A stretch of 64,000 nucleotides of DNA from Thermophilibacter gallinarum (GCF_014982725.1 NZ_JADCJZ010000002.1:372001-436000), one strand, 5' to 3'; counted from the stretch's first letter, positions 16,122 through 24,615 are shown. The notes: generated by a model not told the origin, from the sequence alone. A program made the numbers and translations.

Positions 16122-16856
16122 ATGAGCTACGAGGAGCGTAAGCAGGCAATTCTTAATGAGCTGGCCTTTTGCAGCCACCTCTCGTTCCATGAGATCGAGA
16201 AGATCGTCGATGTGGCACCCACGACCATACGGCGCGATCTCACCCGCATGGCACAAGAAGGCGTCGTGGAGCGCTACCACGGCGGGGTGAGAATCGGCAG
16301 CGAGGTCTCCGAGTACTCCATGAACAAGAAGCTCTCCATGCACAGCGACGAGAAGCGTCTTCTTGGTAAGGCCGCTGCCGAGCTCCTCGCCCCCAACGAG
16401 CTGGTATTCATCGGTGGCGGCTCAACCACGTACTGCATGATTGAGTTCATCGAGGAGACGAGCATCTCCGTTATCACCAACAGCCTGCCCCATGCCGAGG
16501 CCTTGCACCGACGTGGCATCCGGACGTTTCTGCTCTGCGGCTTTTTGCGCACGCGCACGCGCTGCCTCGGCGGGAGTGAGACGGTCGCCCTCATGAGGCA
16601 GTACCAGTTCGACCGGGCGTTCATGGGCTCCGGCGGCATCGGGCGCGATCTTGCCGTCCTCTCCGCCGATCAAAACGAGTACGACATCAAGCAGACCGCC
16701 CTCGAGAACAGCAGCCGCTCCTACATCCTCGCAGACGCATCCAAGTTCGGTTTGACCGCCATGTATCGTTCCGACTTCCTCGGGCACCCCGGAGCCACGC
16801 TCATAACCAACAACACAGACTATGAGGGTCATGACCGCGTCATTGTCGTGAAGTGA
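16122..16856 (+). CDS. DeoR family regulator of PTS-1
   Basis: 244 residues. N-terminal winged helix (about 5-58): ERKQAILNEL, TTIRRDLTRMAQEGVVERYHGG. The C-terminal DeoR sensor (about 75-230) is a ribose-isomerase-like fold: VFIGGGSTTYCMI, ITNSLPHAEAL, GGSETVALMRQY and ADASKFG. Such domains sense sugar phosphates. The ATG has TTAGGAGG upstream. Genes are divergent from PTS-1, so it most likely represses that operon through the dyad at 16017-16046. The DNA-binding helix sequence is less typical than in the other DeoR proteins here (VAPTTIRRDL). Confidence 0.9.
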   Translation: MSYEERKQAILNELAFCSHLSFHEIEKIVDVAPTTIRRDLTRMAQEGVVERYHGGVRIGSEVSEYSMNKKLSMHSDEKRLLGKAAAELLAPNELVFIGGGSTTYCMIEFIEETSISVITNSLPHAEALHRRGIRTFLLCGFLRTRTRCLGGSETVALMRQYQFDRAFMGSGGIGRDLAVLSADQNEYDIKQTALENSSRSYILADASKFGLTAMYRSDFLGHPGATLITNNTDYEGHDRVIVVK

Positions 16857-16886
16857 GGTCGGCCTCCAGCGTGGCGGCCGACTGTC

Positions 16887-17016
16887 GACCACAAATCCCG
16901 AGCGGCGCATGAATTTTGTGGCCGTGCGGCATGCGCCGGTCGGAAATCGTGTCCGTTCGGACAAGAATCCCGAGCGGCGCGTCCTTCTCGGCATGCGCCG
17001 GTCGGGATTTGTGGTC
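16887..17016. repeat. Four-unit inverted-repeat element, family B
   Basis: Units around GACCACAAATCCCGA and AGCGGCGCATG occur as forward (16887-16911), inverted (about 16930-16955), forward (about 16958-16984) and inverted (16990-17016). The two forward cores (AATCCCGAGCGGCGC) start 72 bases apart. Outer arms pair with each other and inner arms with each other, giving a large nested hairpin. Together with 17029-17180 it fills the gap between the convergent DeoR and TSUP genes; there is no gene here. Confidence 0.8.
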
Positions 17017-17028
17017 GCGGTCGGGCAC

Positions 17029-17180
17029 GGGTTAAAAACACCGGGTCGTCCCCGTCCTTCTCGCTGAGCGGGTTAAAAACAACGGCTCGTCCCCCTCCGC
17101 CGAGGCGCTTCGAGGGGGACGAGCCGGTATTTCTAACCCAACGGCCGCCCAAAACGGGGACAACCCGGTAGTTCTAACCC
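17029..17180. repeat. Four-unit nested repeat element, family C copy 1
   Basis: Four 28-base units in the order forward, forward, inverted, inverted at 17029, 17070, 17112 and 17153 (starts 41, 42, 41 apart). The unit begins GGGTTAAAAAC and ends TCGTCCCC-G/C-TC. The inner pair shares GGCTCGTCCCCCTC, the outer pair GGG-T-C/T-GTCCCCG, so each arm matches its own partner. A related three-unit copy lies at 36098-36208. Confidence 0.9.
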
Positions 17181-17199
17181 GCCGCGCGGCGGGGTGCGC

Positions 17200-17988
17200 C
17201 TACGCGAGCGCGAACTTCCAGATGTTGTAGGCGTTGATCAGGATGATCAGCACCATGAGGCCCATGAAGAGCTTGTCCACGGTCCTGTCGTCGATCTTGG
17301 AGTTGATCTTGCGGCCCACGATGCCGCCCAGGATGCCGCAGACCACCATCGCGGCCAGCAGCATGAGGTCAACCCCCACGTAGCCCCCGGTGACGATCGA
17401 GCTCGCCGTGCTCGTGGCCTGCGAGAACAGGATGATGTAGAGCGAGCTCGAGGCCGCGCGCTTGGTGGCCATCGTGAAGAAGTAGAAGAGCACCACGAGG
17501 TTGATCGGGCCGCCGCCGATGCCCAAAAACGACGAGCACACGCCCAGCGCGAAGCCGATCGCCAGGCACGCCGCCACGGACGTCACCTGCAGCGTGGGGA
17601 TCTTCTCCTTGTAGATGGTGTAGACCAGCGTTCCCAGGGTGATCACCAAGAGGAGGCCCGCCTGTACGGCGCCCGCGGTGTTGGGGTCCGGGAAGAGCCC
17701 GGCCACCACGGAGAAGAGTTCCTTGCCCGCAAGGCCACCCACAGCCGCGCCGATGGCGAGCGGGGTGTCCGTCTTGGGGTCGATCGTCGAGGTGCCGGAG
17801 ACCTTGGCCTTGAGGACGGAGTAGAGCGTCATCGAGAGGACCGTGCACCCCGACAGGAAGTTGATCGTGGCCACGTCGGCCACGCCCGTGGCGTCGAGGA
17901 CGGGCTTGATGATGATGCCGCCGCCGATGCCGCAGATGGCGCCGACCGTGCAGGCAAAGAAGCTGACGAGAAGAACGAGCGCTTGCAT
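17200..17988 (-). CDS. TSUP family anion transporter (TauE/SafE type)
   Basis: 262 residues, about eight hydrophobic segments. The N-terminal FFACTVGAICGIGGGIIIKPVL and the mid-protein ALGVCSSFLGIGGGPINLVVL are the paired GIGGG-x-x repeat signatures of TauE/SafE/YfcA proteins. The family carries sulfite, sulfonates or other organosulfur or carboxylate anions. It is the last gene of the long PTS-2/sulfatase operon, 15 bases after the membrane-anchored helical protein, so export of sulfate or sulfite released by the sulfatases is a reasonable inference. Confidence 0.88.
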   Translation of the reverse strand: MQALVLLVSFFACTVGAICGIGGGIIIKPVLDATGVADVATINFLSGCTVLSMTLYSVLKAKVSGTSTIDPKTDTPLAIGAAVGGLAGKELFSVVAGLFPDPNTAGAVQAGLLLVITLGTLVYTIYKEKIPTLQVTSVAACLAIGFALGVCSSFLGIGGGPINLVVLFYFFTMATKRAASSSLYIILFSQATSTASSIVTGGYVGVDLMLLAAMVVCGILGGIVGRKINSKIDDRTVDKLFMGLMVLIILINAYNIWKFALA

Positions 17989-18003
17989 ATCAGACAGCCT
18001 CCC

Positions 18004-18642
18004 TTACGACTCCGTCTCGGAAGCCGCGGCGACCGGCATCCCCGGGATCTCGGAGAACTCGCTCTGGACCTGCTCGAGGTACTCGTTGGCGCGACGCTGG
18101 TCCCCGCGGTTCTCGTACTGCACCGAGAGCAGGTAGAGCAGCGTGGCCCGCTCCGTGGCCTTCGCCGTGCGCAGCTCGGCCTCCATCTCCTTGATGTAGG
18201 CGGAGCTCTTCTCGGCGAAGATCGCGTAGGTCCGCTCGCACTCGGCGAGCTGCTCTCCCTCGGCGCGCTCGCGGAGCTCCTCGAGGAGCTCCTTGGCGCG
18301 GGCGTAGTCCTCCTGCTCCACGAAGAAGTTGAAGGCGCGCAGCAGCAGCACGAGACGCTGCTCGTCGGTCGTCTTGAGCGACAGCATCTCGTCGATGATG
18401 CGCCGCGACTCCTCCTCGTCCTCGAGGCACATCTGCGCGTTGAGGCGCATGTAGAGCTGGTTGTAGCGCGGGTAGATGAGCCTCACGACGGCACGGTCCA
18501 GGAGGCGCAGGCACCCCTCGAAGTCACCGCGCGCGAAGAGCGCCTCGTACCTCGAGAAGACCAGGCGCTTCTGGACCTCCGTGTAGACGAGCGAGACGAC
18601 GCAGACCACCACCAGGATGATGCCTATGAGCTGCCAGTCCAT
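18004..18642 (-). CDS. Membrane-anchored helical-repeat (TPR-like) protein
   Basis: 212 residues from ATG 18642 with GAGAGGAGAGG upstream. One N-terminal hydrophobic helix (residues 4-22, LIGIILVVVCVVSLVYT) anchors it, with the remainder in the cytoplasm. Residues 30-200 are paired amphipathic helices with TPR-like spacing (FARGDFEGCLRLLDRAV, EEDYARAKELLEELRERA, NRGDQRRANEYLEQVQ). I do not recognise a defined family. It sits between a sulfatase and the TSUP carrier in one operon and may be a scaffold, but no function is shown by the sequence. Confidence 0.75.
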   Translation of the reverse strand: MDWQLIGIILVVVCVVSLVYTEVQKRLVFSRYEALFARGDFEGCLRLLDRAVVRLIYPRYNQLYMRLNAQMCLEDEEESRRIIDEMLSLKTTDEQRLVLLLRAFNFFVEQEDYARAKELLEELRERAEGEQLAECERTYAIFAEKSSAYIKEMEAELRTAKATERATLLYLLSVQYENRGDQRRANEYLEQVQSEFSEIPGMPVAAASETES

Positions 18643-18692
18643 ACCTCTCCTCTCGGGGCGTACCCCGTCCTGCGGCCGCCGCTCTCGGCGCC

Positions 18693-20180
18693 CTAGTTCC
18701 TCTCGAGCATGGTCTTGGGCGTCCTGCCCACCACGAGCTTCCCGTCCTGGACGTAGCCCTCCTCGCGGTCGCGCAGCTCCTCGACGAGGATCGCGCGCAG
18801 CTCGGCGATGCGCTCCGCGCAGGCGGGGTCGCCGGCGAGGTCGTGCTCCTCGCGCGGGTCGTGCTCGAGGTCGAAGTAGCGCTCGACGCCCGTCTGCGTG
18901 AACCAGACGTACTTGTCGCGCTTGGTCACCACGTACTGGTTGGACTGCTCGCGGCTGCCCGAGTGCTCGCCGTGGAGGTAGTCGCGCTCGAGCGGGTGCT
19001 CGCCCGTGATCTCGCCCTTGAGCGAGGAGCCCTCCACGCACGCAGGTACCGGCGCGCCCACGAGGTCGAGCAGCGTGGGCATGACGTCCATGAGCTCGGC
19101 GACCGCGTCGGAGCGGCGGGGCGTCGGACGCCCGCCGGGCAGGACCTTGGAGCCCACGCGCACGATGAAGGGGATGCGCGTGGAGCCCTCGTAGGGCAGC
19201 ACCTTGCGGAAGGAGCTGTGGTCGAAGAGCATCTCGCCATGGTCAGCCGTGAAGATCACCACGGTGTTCTCGTACGTCTCGTCGTTCTCGAGCGCCGTGA
19301 TCAGGCGGCCGATCTGGTGGTCCAGGTGCGTGATGCAGCCATAGTATCCGGCCATGGCCTCGTGGCGCAGCGTGGCGTCGCGGCAGCCGTGGACGCTGTC
19401 CAAAATCATGCCGTCGCGCTCGGTGGCCTCGACGTCGTCCCAGTCGCCGTGCGCGGGCTCGCGCAGCTCGCGGTCCAGGTAGCTCTGGTAGTAGGCCGCG
19501 GGCGGGTCGAAGGGCGGATGCGGGCGCACGAAGCTCGCCATGAGGAAGAACGGGCGCGTGCGGTCGCGCGTCTCGAGGAAGCGGATGGACTCGTCGACGA
19601 CCCAGTTGGTGGGGTGCAGGCGCTCCTCGTAGACCCATGGGCGGGCGATCCAGGAGTTGTTCTCGACGCCGGTGCCGTTGACGTCCGCCGCAGGTCCCAG
19701 CTCGGAGCGAAGGAAGCGCAGGTAGTCGTCAGAGACGTCCTGGTGCATCCAGTGCGGGCGGTTGGCCTTGCGGTAGAAGCCGATGTAGCCATCGTGCAGG
19801 CGCATGTGCTGGAACCCGCAGCCCAGACGGGGCGGGTGCACGTGCATCTTGCCGACGAGCGCCGTCTGGTAGCCGGCCGCTCCGAGCTCCTCCGGCAGCA
19901 TGTGCTCGTAGCGCCAGGGGATGCCGTCCTGGTAGCCCACGCGGCCGTTGGTCGCGGGCGTGGTGCCCGTGAGCAGCGACGCGCGCGCCGGGATGCAGCT
20001 CGGGCACGCGACGTGGGCGTTCTCGAAGTACGTGCCCTGCGCGGCGAGCGTGTCCAGGTACGGCGTCTTGACGTCCGGGTGGCCGTCGAACCCCAGGCAG
20101 TCCCCCCGGAACTGGTCGCACATGATCAGAACCACGTTGGGACGGGCGCTCTCCAGACCGTCCGTGACAACGCTTGGCAT
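18693..20180 (-). CDS. Cytoplasmic Cys-type sulfatase, arylsulfatase-like (PTS-2 operon)
   Basis: 495 residues. It starts NVVLIMCDQFRGDCLG (metal-binding Asp), and C62 in SCIPARASLLTG is the formylglycine site in its classical long form (C-x-P-x-R-x3-L-TG). FTADHGEMLFDH carries the second metal pair. No signal peptide. It differs from the other two sulfatases, which have CMPARRD, so it probably removes a different sulfate group. It follows the maturase gene by 38 bases. The related proteins I know act on glycosaminoglycan or aryl sulfates; the true substrate is not shown. Confidence 0.94.
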   Translation of the reverse strand: MPSVVTDGLESARPNVVLIMCDQFRGDCLGFDGHPDVKTPYLDTLAAQGTYFENAHVACPSCIPARASLLTGTTPATNGRVGYQDGIPWRYEHMLPEELGAAGYQTALVGKMHVHPPRLGCGFQHMRLHDGYIGFYRKANRPHWMHQDVSDDYLRFLRSELGPAADVNGTGVENNSWIARPWVYEERLHPTNWVVDESIRFLETRDRTRPFFLMASFVRPHPPFDPPAAYYQSYLDRELREPAHGDWDDVEATERDGMILDSVHGCRDATLRHEAMAGYYGCITHLDHQIGRLITALENDETYENTVVIFTADHGEMLFDHSSFRKVLPYEGSTRIPFIVRVGSKVLPGGRPTPRRSDAVAELMDVMPTLLDLVGAPVPACVEGSSLKGEITGEHPLERDYLHGEHSGSREQSNQYVVTKRDKYVWFTQTGVERYFDLEHDPREEHDLAGDPACAERIAELRAILVEELRDREEGYVQDGKLVVGRTPKTMLERN

Positions 20181-20218
20181 GGCTCCTCCCCTGCCCTTCT
20201 CGCGGGATGACCCGCGTC

Positions 20219-21310
20219 CTAGCCTGCGAGCATGCGCGCCGCCCGGGCCAGCCCGTCGTAGGCGTGCTCGAGAAACGCGCGATATCCGCAGTAATCCTCA
20301 TCATAGTACGCAGCGTTCAGGCGCTTGCAGTTGCGGTGGCAGATGCCCTCAAAGGGGCAGTCCGCGCACGCGGAGCACTCCCGGCGCGGCTCGGCGAGGA
20401 ACGCGCGCATGGTCTCGCACGTCGCCATCTCCTCGAGCGTGTCCTCGCACACGTTGCCGCAGCGCCACTCGTCCAGCGCGAAGAAGTCGCACGGGTAGAC
20501 GTCCCCGTTGCTCTCGACCACGAACTGCGGGGCACAGCGCCCGAGCATGCCGCACGCCTGCGGGTACTGCCCGAGGCTCATCTGCATGACGTTGTCGAAG
20601 AGCCCCACCGAGAAGTAGCGACCCGCCTGGACCTCGCGCAGCCACAGGTCGAAGAACGTGCGGTAGAACGAGAAGAACGCGCGGGGCGTGAGGGCGTACT
20701 CGGCCCCCTCGCCGTCGAAGCCGGCGAGGCAGGGAATGAACTGCACGTAGTCGATCTTCTCGCGCGTCAGGAACTTGAAGACGCGCTGCGGGTGCCGGGC
20801 AAGCTGGGCCGAGAGCACCGTGAGCACGTTGAAGTCCACGCCGGCCTCGCGCAGCATCCCCACGGACTCCATGACGCGCGCGTGCGTGGGGCCGAGCGCG
20901 ATGTCCTTGCGAAGGCTGTCGTGGAGCTCGCGGTAGGCGTCAACCGAGACGCCCACGAGGAAGTCGTGCTCGCGGAAGAAGGCGGCCCACTCGGGCGTGA
21001 GCGTGTGGGCGTTGGTCTGCAGCGCGTAGCTCACGGTCTGGTTGGTACGGCGCTCGCCCACGTAGGCCGTGAAGGCGCGGAAGAAGTCCAGGCCGGCGAG
21101 GGTGGGCTCTCCGCCCTGGAAGGCGAAGGTGACCTGCGCGTCGTCACCGAGGCCGAGCGCGCGGTCGATCAGCGCGCGCATGGTCCTCTCGCTCATGCGC
21201 TCCCGCACCGCGTGCGCACGGTGGTCTGCGACGTCGCGGTAGAAGCAGTACGAGCACCGCATGTCGCAGGCGCTCGAAGCCGGCTTTATGAGGAAGCTGA
21301 CGTACTTCAC
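20219..21310 (-). CDS. Anaerobic sulfatase-maturating enzyme (radical SAM)
   Basis: 363 residues. It oxidises the sulfatase cysteine to formylglycine with a radical generated from S-adenosylmethionine. The radical-SAM cluster is C15, C19 and C22 in PASSACDMRCSYCFY; FAFQGGEPTLAG is the GGEP motif. The C-terminal SPASM part binds two auxiliary clusters through CGMLGRCAPQ, VYPCDFF, GNVCED, CSACADCPFEGICHRNC and YCGYRAF. Length and spacing match anSME. It lies between two sulfatase genes of one operon and is the only maturase in the window, so it probably serves all three sulfatases. Confidence 0.95.
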   Translation of the reverse strand: MKYVSFLIKPASSACDMRCSYCFYRDVADHRAHAVRERMSERTMRALIDRALGLGDDAQVTFAFQGGEPTLAGLDFFRAFTAYVGERRTNQTVSYALQTNAHTLTPEWAAFFREHDFLVGVSVDAYRELHDSLRKDIALGPTHARVMESVGMLREAGVDFNVLTVLSAQLARHPQRVFKFLTREKIDYVQFIPCLAGFDGEGAEYALTPRAFFSFYRTFFDLWLREVQAGRYFSVGLFDNVMQMSLGQYPQACGMLGRCAPQFVVESNGDVYPCDFFALDEWRCGNVCEDTLEEMATCETMRAFLAEPRRECSACADCPFEGICHRNCKRLNAAYYDEDYCGYRAFLEHAYDGLARAARMLAG

Positions 21311-21327
21311 GGCTGCCTTTCGAGGGC

Positions 21328-21362
21328 GCGGCCCCGCCCGGACGTCGCCTGGACGGGGCCGC
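21328..21362 (-). terminator. GC hairpin between sulfatase and maturase genes
   Basis: GCGGCCCCG (21328-21336) and CGGGGCCGC (21354-21362) form a perfect stem. It follows the stop of the sulfatase at 21401 and precedes the maturase start by 18 bases. No T-run follows on the minus strand. It could stabilise or partially end the message between the two genes. Confidence 0.5.
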
Positions 21363-21400
21363 CTATCTTCGGTCGAGAAGAGCTTACACCCGGCTCCCGC

Positions 21401-22900
21401 CTACGCGAGGCCGAGGCGCTCGAACTGCTCGGCCGGGGCGGCGTGCTCGGTGAGCCCGCGCTTGAGCAGCTCGATCATGCGCTGCTCGGCGGCCTCGTTC
21501 TCGCCCACGAGGTCGTGGGTCTGGCCGTAGTCCATCTCCAGGTCGAAGAGCTTGGACTCGTGGACCTCCTCGAGGCAGTCCTCGCGCTGGTCGATGTTGG
21601 CGGGCTTGGTGCACGGGAACTTGTAGACCGGGTAGTCCGTCCACGAGAGGAAGCGGCCCATCTCGATCTGGTCGACGCAGTCCGTGCCCATCTTCTTGCG
21701 GATGGTGTGAGGGATGGCCGCGTACTCGTAGCAGGGCCGGTTGCCCGGAACCGGCGCGCGGAAGTAGGTGTAGCGGCCGTCGGTCACGTTGACGGTCATG
21801 GCGTGCACGCCGAAGAGCGCGTAGTCGCGCGTGGGGGCGTCGGCGTCCGTGGCGAGCGGCATGAGCGAGGTGCCCATGACGGTCTCGGGCACGGGGCAGC
21901 CGTGCGCCTCGAGCACCGTGGGCATGATGTCGATCGCCTGGGTGAGCTGATGGGCCCGCTCGCCGGCGCGCTCGCCGTGGGGGTACTTCACGATGAGCGG
22001 CAGGTGCGCGTGCTCGTTGTAGAGATGCATGTAGTTCTTGCCCAGGTAGTCGCGCTCGCCCAGGAAGTAGCCGTGGTCGGTGGTCACGATGATCGTCGTG
22101 CCCTCGTACACGCCCTTCTCCTTGAGCTTGTCGACGAGGGTGCCGAACCAGTGGTCGGTCATCGTGACGAGCGCCTTGTAGCGGCGCTGCACGTAGTCGA
22201 CGGCGCTCTGGGGGATGTCGGTGTCGGAGACGCGCTTGTAGGGCGGGATCTCGAAGTAGTCGCGGTCCAGCCCGTCGTTACCACCGTACTCCTCCATGTA
22301 CTTGTCGGGCACATCGAAGGGCTCGTGCGGGTCGAAGGCCTCCACCATCAGGAAGAAGTCGTCGTCACCGGCGTTCTCGTCGATGAAGTCGCACGCGGCG
22401 CGGAAGGTCTTGGGCGAGGGCATGTCCTCCTCGTTGGGCCACGTCTCGCGGTTCTTCTGGTACTGCTCGCGCACGCGCCCGTAGAAGGTCTCGGGCATGT
22501 TGTCGGGCTCGTCGATGCGGCTGATCCAGGGGTCGCCCTCCTGGCCGCGGAAGAGCTCCCAGGTGTTGAAGAGCTGGAGGTAGCCCTCGCCACCCGTGCG
22601 GGCGTAGTGGCAGTGGTCGGTCTTGATGCAGGTGTAGACCCCACCGGCGCGCAGGCTGTCCACGAGCGTCACGTCGAAGGGCTCGATCGGGCCCCAGGGG
22701 CGCTCGAGGAAGTTGTAGCGCCCGCACATGATGTCGCGTCGGGCCGGCATGCAGGGAGCGGAGCCGATCCAGTGGTTGTCGAAGACGACGGAGTCCTGCG
22801 CGAAGGCCTCGAGGTTGGGGGTGCGCGCGCCCCTCTCGGGGCAGTAGCACGAGAGCGCGTCGCGGCGCAGGGTGTCCATCAGAACGAGAACGGTCCTCAT
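21401..22900 (-). CDS. Cytoplasmic Cys-type sulfatase (PTS-2 operon)
   Basis: 499 residues, a paralogue of the PTS-1 sulfatase: MRTVLVLMDTLRRD start, C50 in C-M-P-A-R, TDHCHYARTGGEGY, EAFDPHEPFDVP and VTTDHGYFLGERDYLGKNYM. These hold the metal centre, formylglycine and substrate contacts. No signal peptide, so it acts inside the cell. It follows PTS-2 IID after 72 bases that contain a hairpin. Both paralogues pair with one mannose-family PTS each, implying two related sulfated substrates. Confidence 0.94.
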   Translation of the reverse strand: MRTVLVLMDTLRRDALSCYCPERGARTPNLEAFAQDSVVFDNHWIGSAPCMPARRDIMCGRYNFLERPWGPIEPFDVTLVDSLRAGGVYTCIKTDHCHYARTGGEGYLQLFNTWELFRGQEGDPWISRIDEPDNMPETFYGRVREQYQKNRETWPNEEDMPSPKTFRAACDFIDENAGDDDFFLMVEAFDPHEPFDVPDKYMEEYGGNDGLDRDYFEIPPYKRVSDTDIPQSAVDYVQRRYKALVTMTDHWFGTLVDKLKEKGVYEGTTIIVTTDHGYFLGERDYLGKNYMHLYNEHAHLPLIVKYPHGERAGERAHQLTQAIDIMPTVLEAHGCPVPETVMGTSLMPLATDADAPTRDYALFGVHAMTVNVTDGRYTYFRAPVPGNRPCYEYAAIPHTIRKKMGTDCVDQIEMGRFLSWTDYPVYKFPCTKPANIDQREDCLEEVHESKLFDLEMDYGQTHDLVGENEAAEQRMIELLKRGLTEHAAPAEQFERLGLA

Positions 22901-22926
22901 TGCTGCTCCTCCTAGCTATGGAAAGA

Positions 22927-22954
22927 CGCCCCGCCCAGAGGGGTGGGCGGGGCG
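22927..22954 (-). terminator. Hairpin between PTS-2 IID and sulfatase
   Basis: CGCCCCGCCCA (22927-22937) and TGGGCGGGGCG (22944-22954) form a perfect 11-bp stem with a 6-base loop, followed on the minus strand by GTCTTTCC. It is probably a partial terminator that lowers sulfatase expression relative to the PTS. Confidence 0.6.
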
Positions 22955-22972
22955 CCGAGAAAGGGCGGCTTC

Positions 22973-23806
22973 TTACGCGAAGATCTTGGGGAAGCCGGGG
23001 ATGTAGTAGTTCAGGGCGAAGAGCACCAGGAACACGGCGATGATGCCGAGGATGATCTGGGCGGAGTTCTTGCCCTGGCCCTTCTTCAGCAGACGGTAGC
23101 AGATGAAGGTCACGATGATCGGGAGCAGGCACGGCAGGACGGAGTCCAGCTGCGTCTGGAGCACCAGCGGGTCGCCCTCGTCGAAGGCGAACTCGATGGC
23201 GGTGGAGAGCTTGACCGTCGTGGCGATGAGGCCACCGGTGACCATGACGCCGAGGACGTTGGCGGCGTCACCGAGGCGGTCGAAGACCTCGACGCCGAAC
23301 TTGTCGACGAGCGACATGCCGGACTCATAGCCCTTGTGCAGGCCGAAGTACTTGAGCGGCCAGTAGAGCAGGTTGATGAGCAGGAACATCACGATCGGGC
23401 CGAGGATGCTGCCGTTGGCGACGCACAGCGAGGCGCCGATGGAGCCCGCGATCGGGAACCAGGTGAGGTTGAGCAGCGAGTCGCCGATGCCGGCGAAGGG
23501 GCCCATGAGCGAGGTCTTGATCGCGGTGACGGTGTCCTTGTGCTCCTCGTCGGTGTTCTCCTCGACGGCGGTGGCGATGCCGAGGATGAACGGGATGGCG
23601 ATGGGGTGCGTGTTGAAGTACTCGAGATAGCGCTGCATCGCCTTGACGCGCAGCTCCTTGGGGGCGTCCTTGTAGAGCTCCTCGAGGACCGGCGAGACGC
23701 AGTAGGTGAGCGAGAGGGACTGCATGCGCTCGTAGTTGTGGGCGAACTGGCAGCCCTGGGTCCTGAGGAGGACCTTGTTGAGCGTCTTCTTAGAAATCTT
23801 ACCCAT
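22973..23806 (-). CDS. PTS mannose-family EIID (PTS-2)
   Basis: 277 residues. Opening LNKVLLRTQGCQFAHNYERMQ, FFNTHPIAIPFILG and the signature LMGPFAGIGDSLLNLTWFPI identify EIID; the C-terminus has one membrane helix (AQIILGIIAVFLVLFAL). It forms the channel with the IIC at 23806; its ATG overlaps the IIC stop by one base (TAATG). It is followed by a sulfatase, so the imported sugar is probably sulfated. Confidence 0.94.
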   Translation of the reverse strand: MGKISKKTLNKVLLRTQGCQFAHNYERMQSLSLTYCVSPVLEELYKDAPKELRVKAMQRYLEYFNTHPIAIPFILGIATAVEENTDEEHKDTVTAIKTSLMGPFAGIGDSLLNLTWFPIAGSIGASLCVANGSILGPIVMFLLINLLYWPLKYFGLHKGYESGMSLVDKFGVEVFDRLGDAANVLGVMVTGGLIATTVKLSTAIEFAFDEGDPLVLQTQLDSVLPCLLPIIVTFICYRLLKKGQGKNSAQIILGIIAVFLVLFALNYYIPGFPKIFA

Positions 23807-24615
23807 TAGAGATCATACTCCTCGTCCTCGTCGCTGGCAGGGGCTGCAACGGCTGCGGTGGCCTGGGCCTTCTTGCCGCTCTCGACGACGAAGTCGTAGA
23901 AGCCGGCGGCCGCGGCGGCCACGAGGGCGATGCCGATCGTCGGGACCTTGAGGAAGGCGGCGAGCACGAAGCCGCAGATGAGGAAGATCCACATGTTCTT
24001 CTTCATCATCATGGTCAGCAGCATCGCAAGGCCGACGGCGGGCATGACGCCACCGGCGGTCGAGAAGGCCGAGAGGACCCAGGGCACCTGGTTCTGCAGG
24101 AAGGTCATGATGTCCTCGACCACGAACGAGCCGATGCCCGTGGCGATGAAGACCGGGATGGCACGGGTCAGGAAGAAGCACACGGCGCCGCACCAGAAGT
24201 ACTTGTTGATGGACTTGAACTCGCCGCTCTCGGCAGCCTTGTCGGCGCCGTGCAGGAACGTGATGTTGGTGGTCATCACGAGGATGTTGAGCTGCTGGAC
24301 GAGCGTGGCGGTCGGGATGCCGATGGCCACGGCCAGGGCGATGGCGCTCGCGGAGTCGCCGCCGGACATGATGCCGAGGGCAGCGCCCACGATGGTGCCG
24401 GAGATGACATCGGGCGGCACGTAGGCGCCGATGTTGTTGACGCCGAGCCACATGAGCTCCATGGTGGCGCCGATCATGATGGCAGTGGTCATGTCACCAA
24501 GGATGATGCCGACGCCCACAGAGGCGAGCAGCGGCTTCCTGAATCCGAGGTGCGGGCCATACTGGTCCCAGGTACAAAGACCCGCCCAGATGGCAAGCAG
24601 CAGTGCTTGGATCAT
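23806..24615 (-). CDS. PTS mannose-family EIIC (PTS-2)
   Basis: 269 residues. ALLLAIWAGLCTWDQYGPHLGF opens the protein, and GDMTTAIMIGATMELMWLGVNNIGAYVPPDVISG is the EIIC signature region. The end is a charged acidic tail (ASDEDEEYDL). The start ATG has AGAAGGAGGAG upstream. It is the membrane translocator together with EIID. A 72-base gap separates it from IIB. Confidence 0.94.
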   Translation of the reverse strand: MIQALLLAIWAGLCTWDQYGPHLGFRKPLLASVGVGIILGDMTTAIMIGATMELMWLGVNNIGAYVPPDVISGTIVGAALGIMSGGDSASAIALAVAIGIPTATLVQQLNILVMTTNITFLHGADKAAESGEFKSINKYFWCGAVCFFLTRAIPVFIATGIGSFVVEDIMTFLQNQVPWVLSAFSTAGGVMPAVGLAMLLTMMMKKNMWIFLICGFVLAAFLKVPTIGIALVAAAAAGFYDFVVESGKKAQATAAVAAPASDEDEEYDL

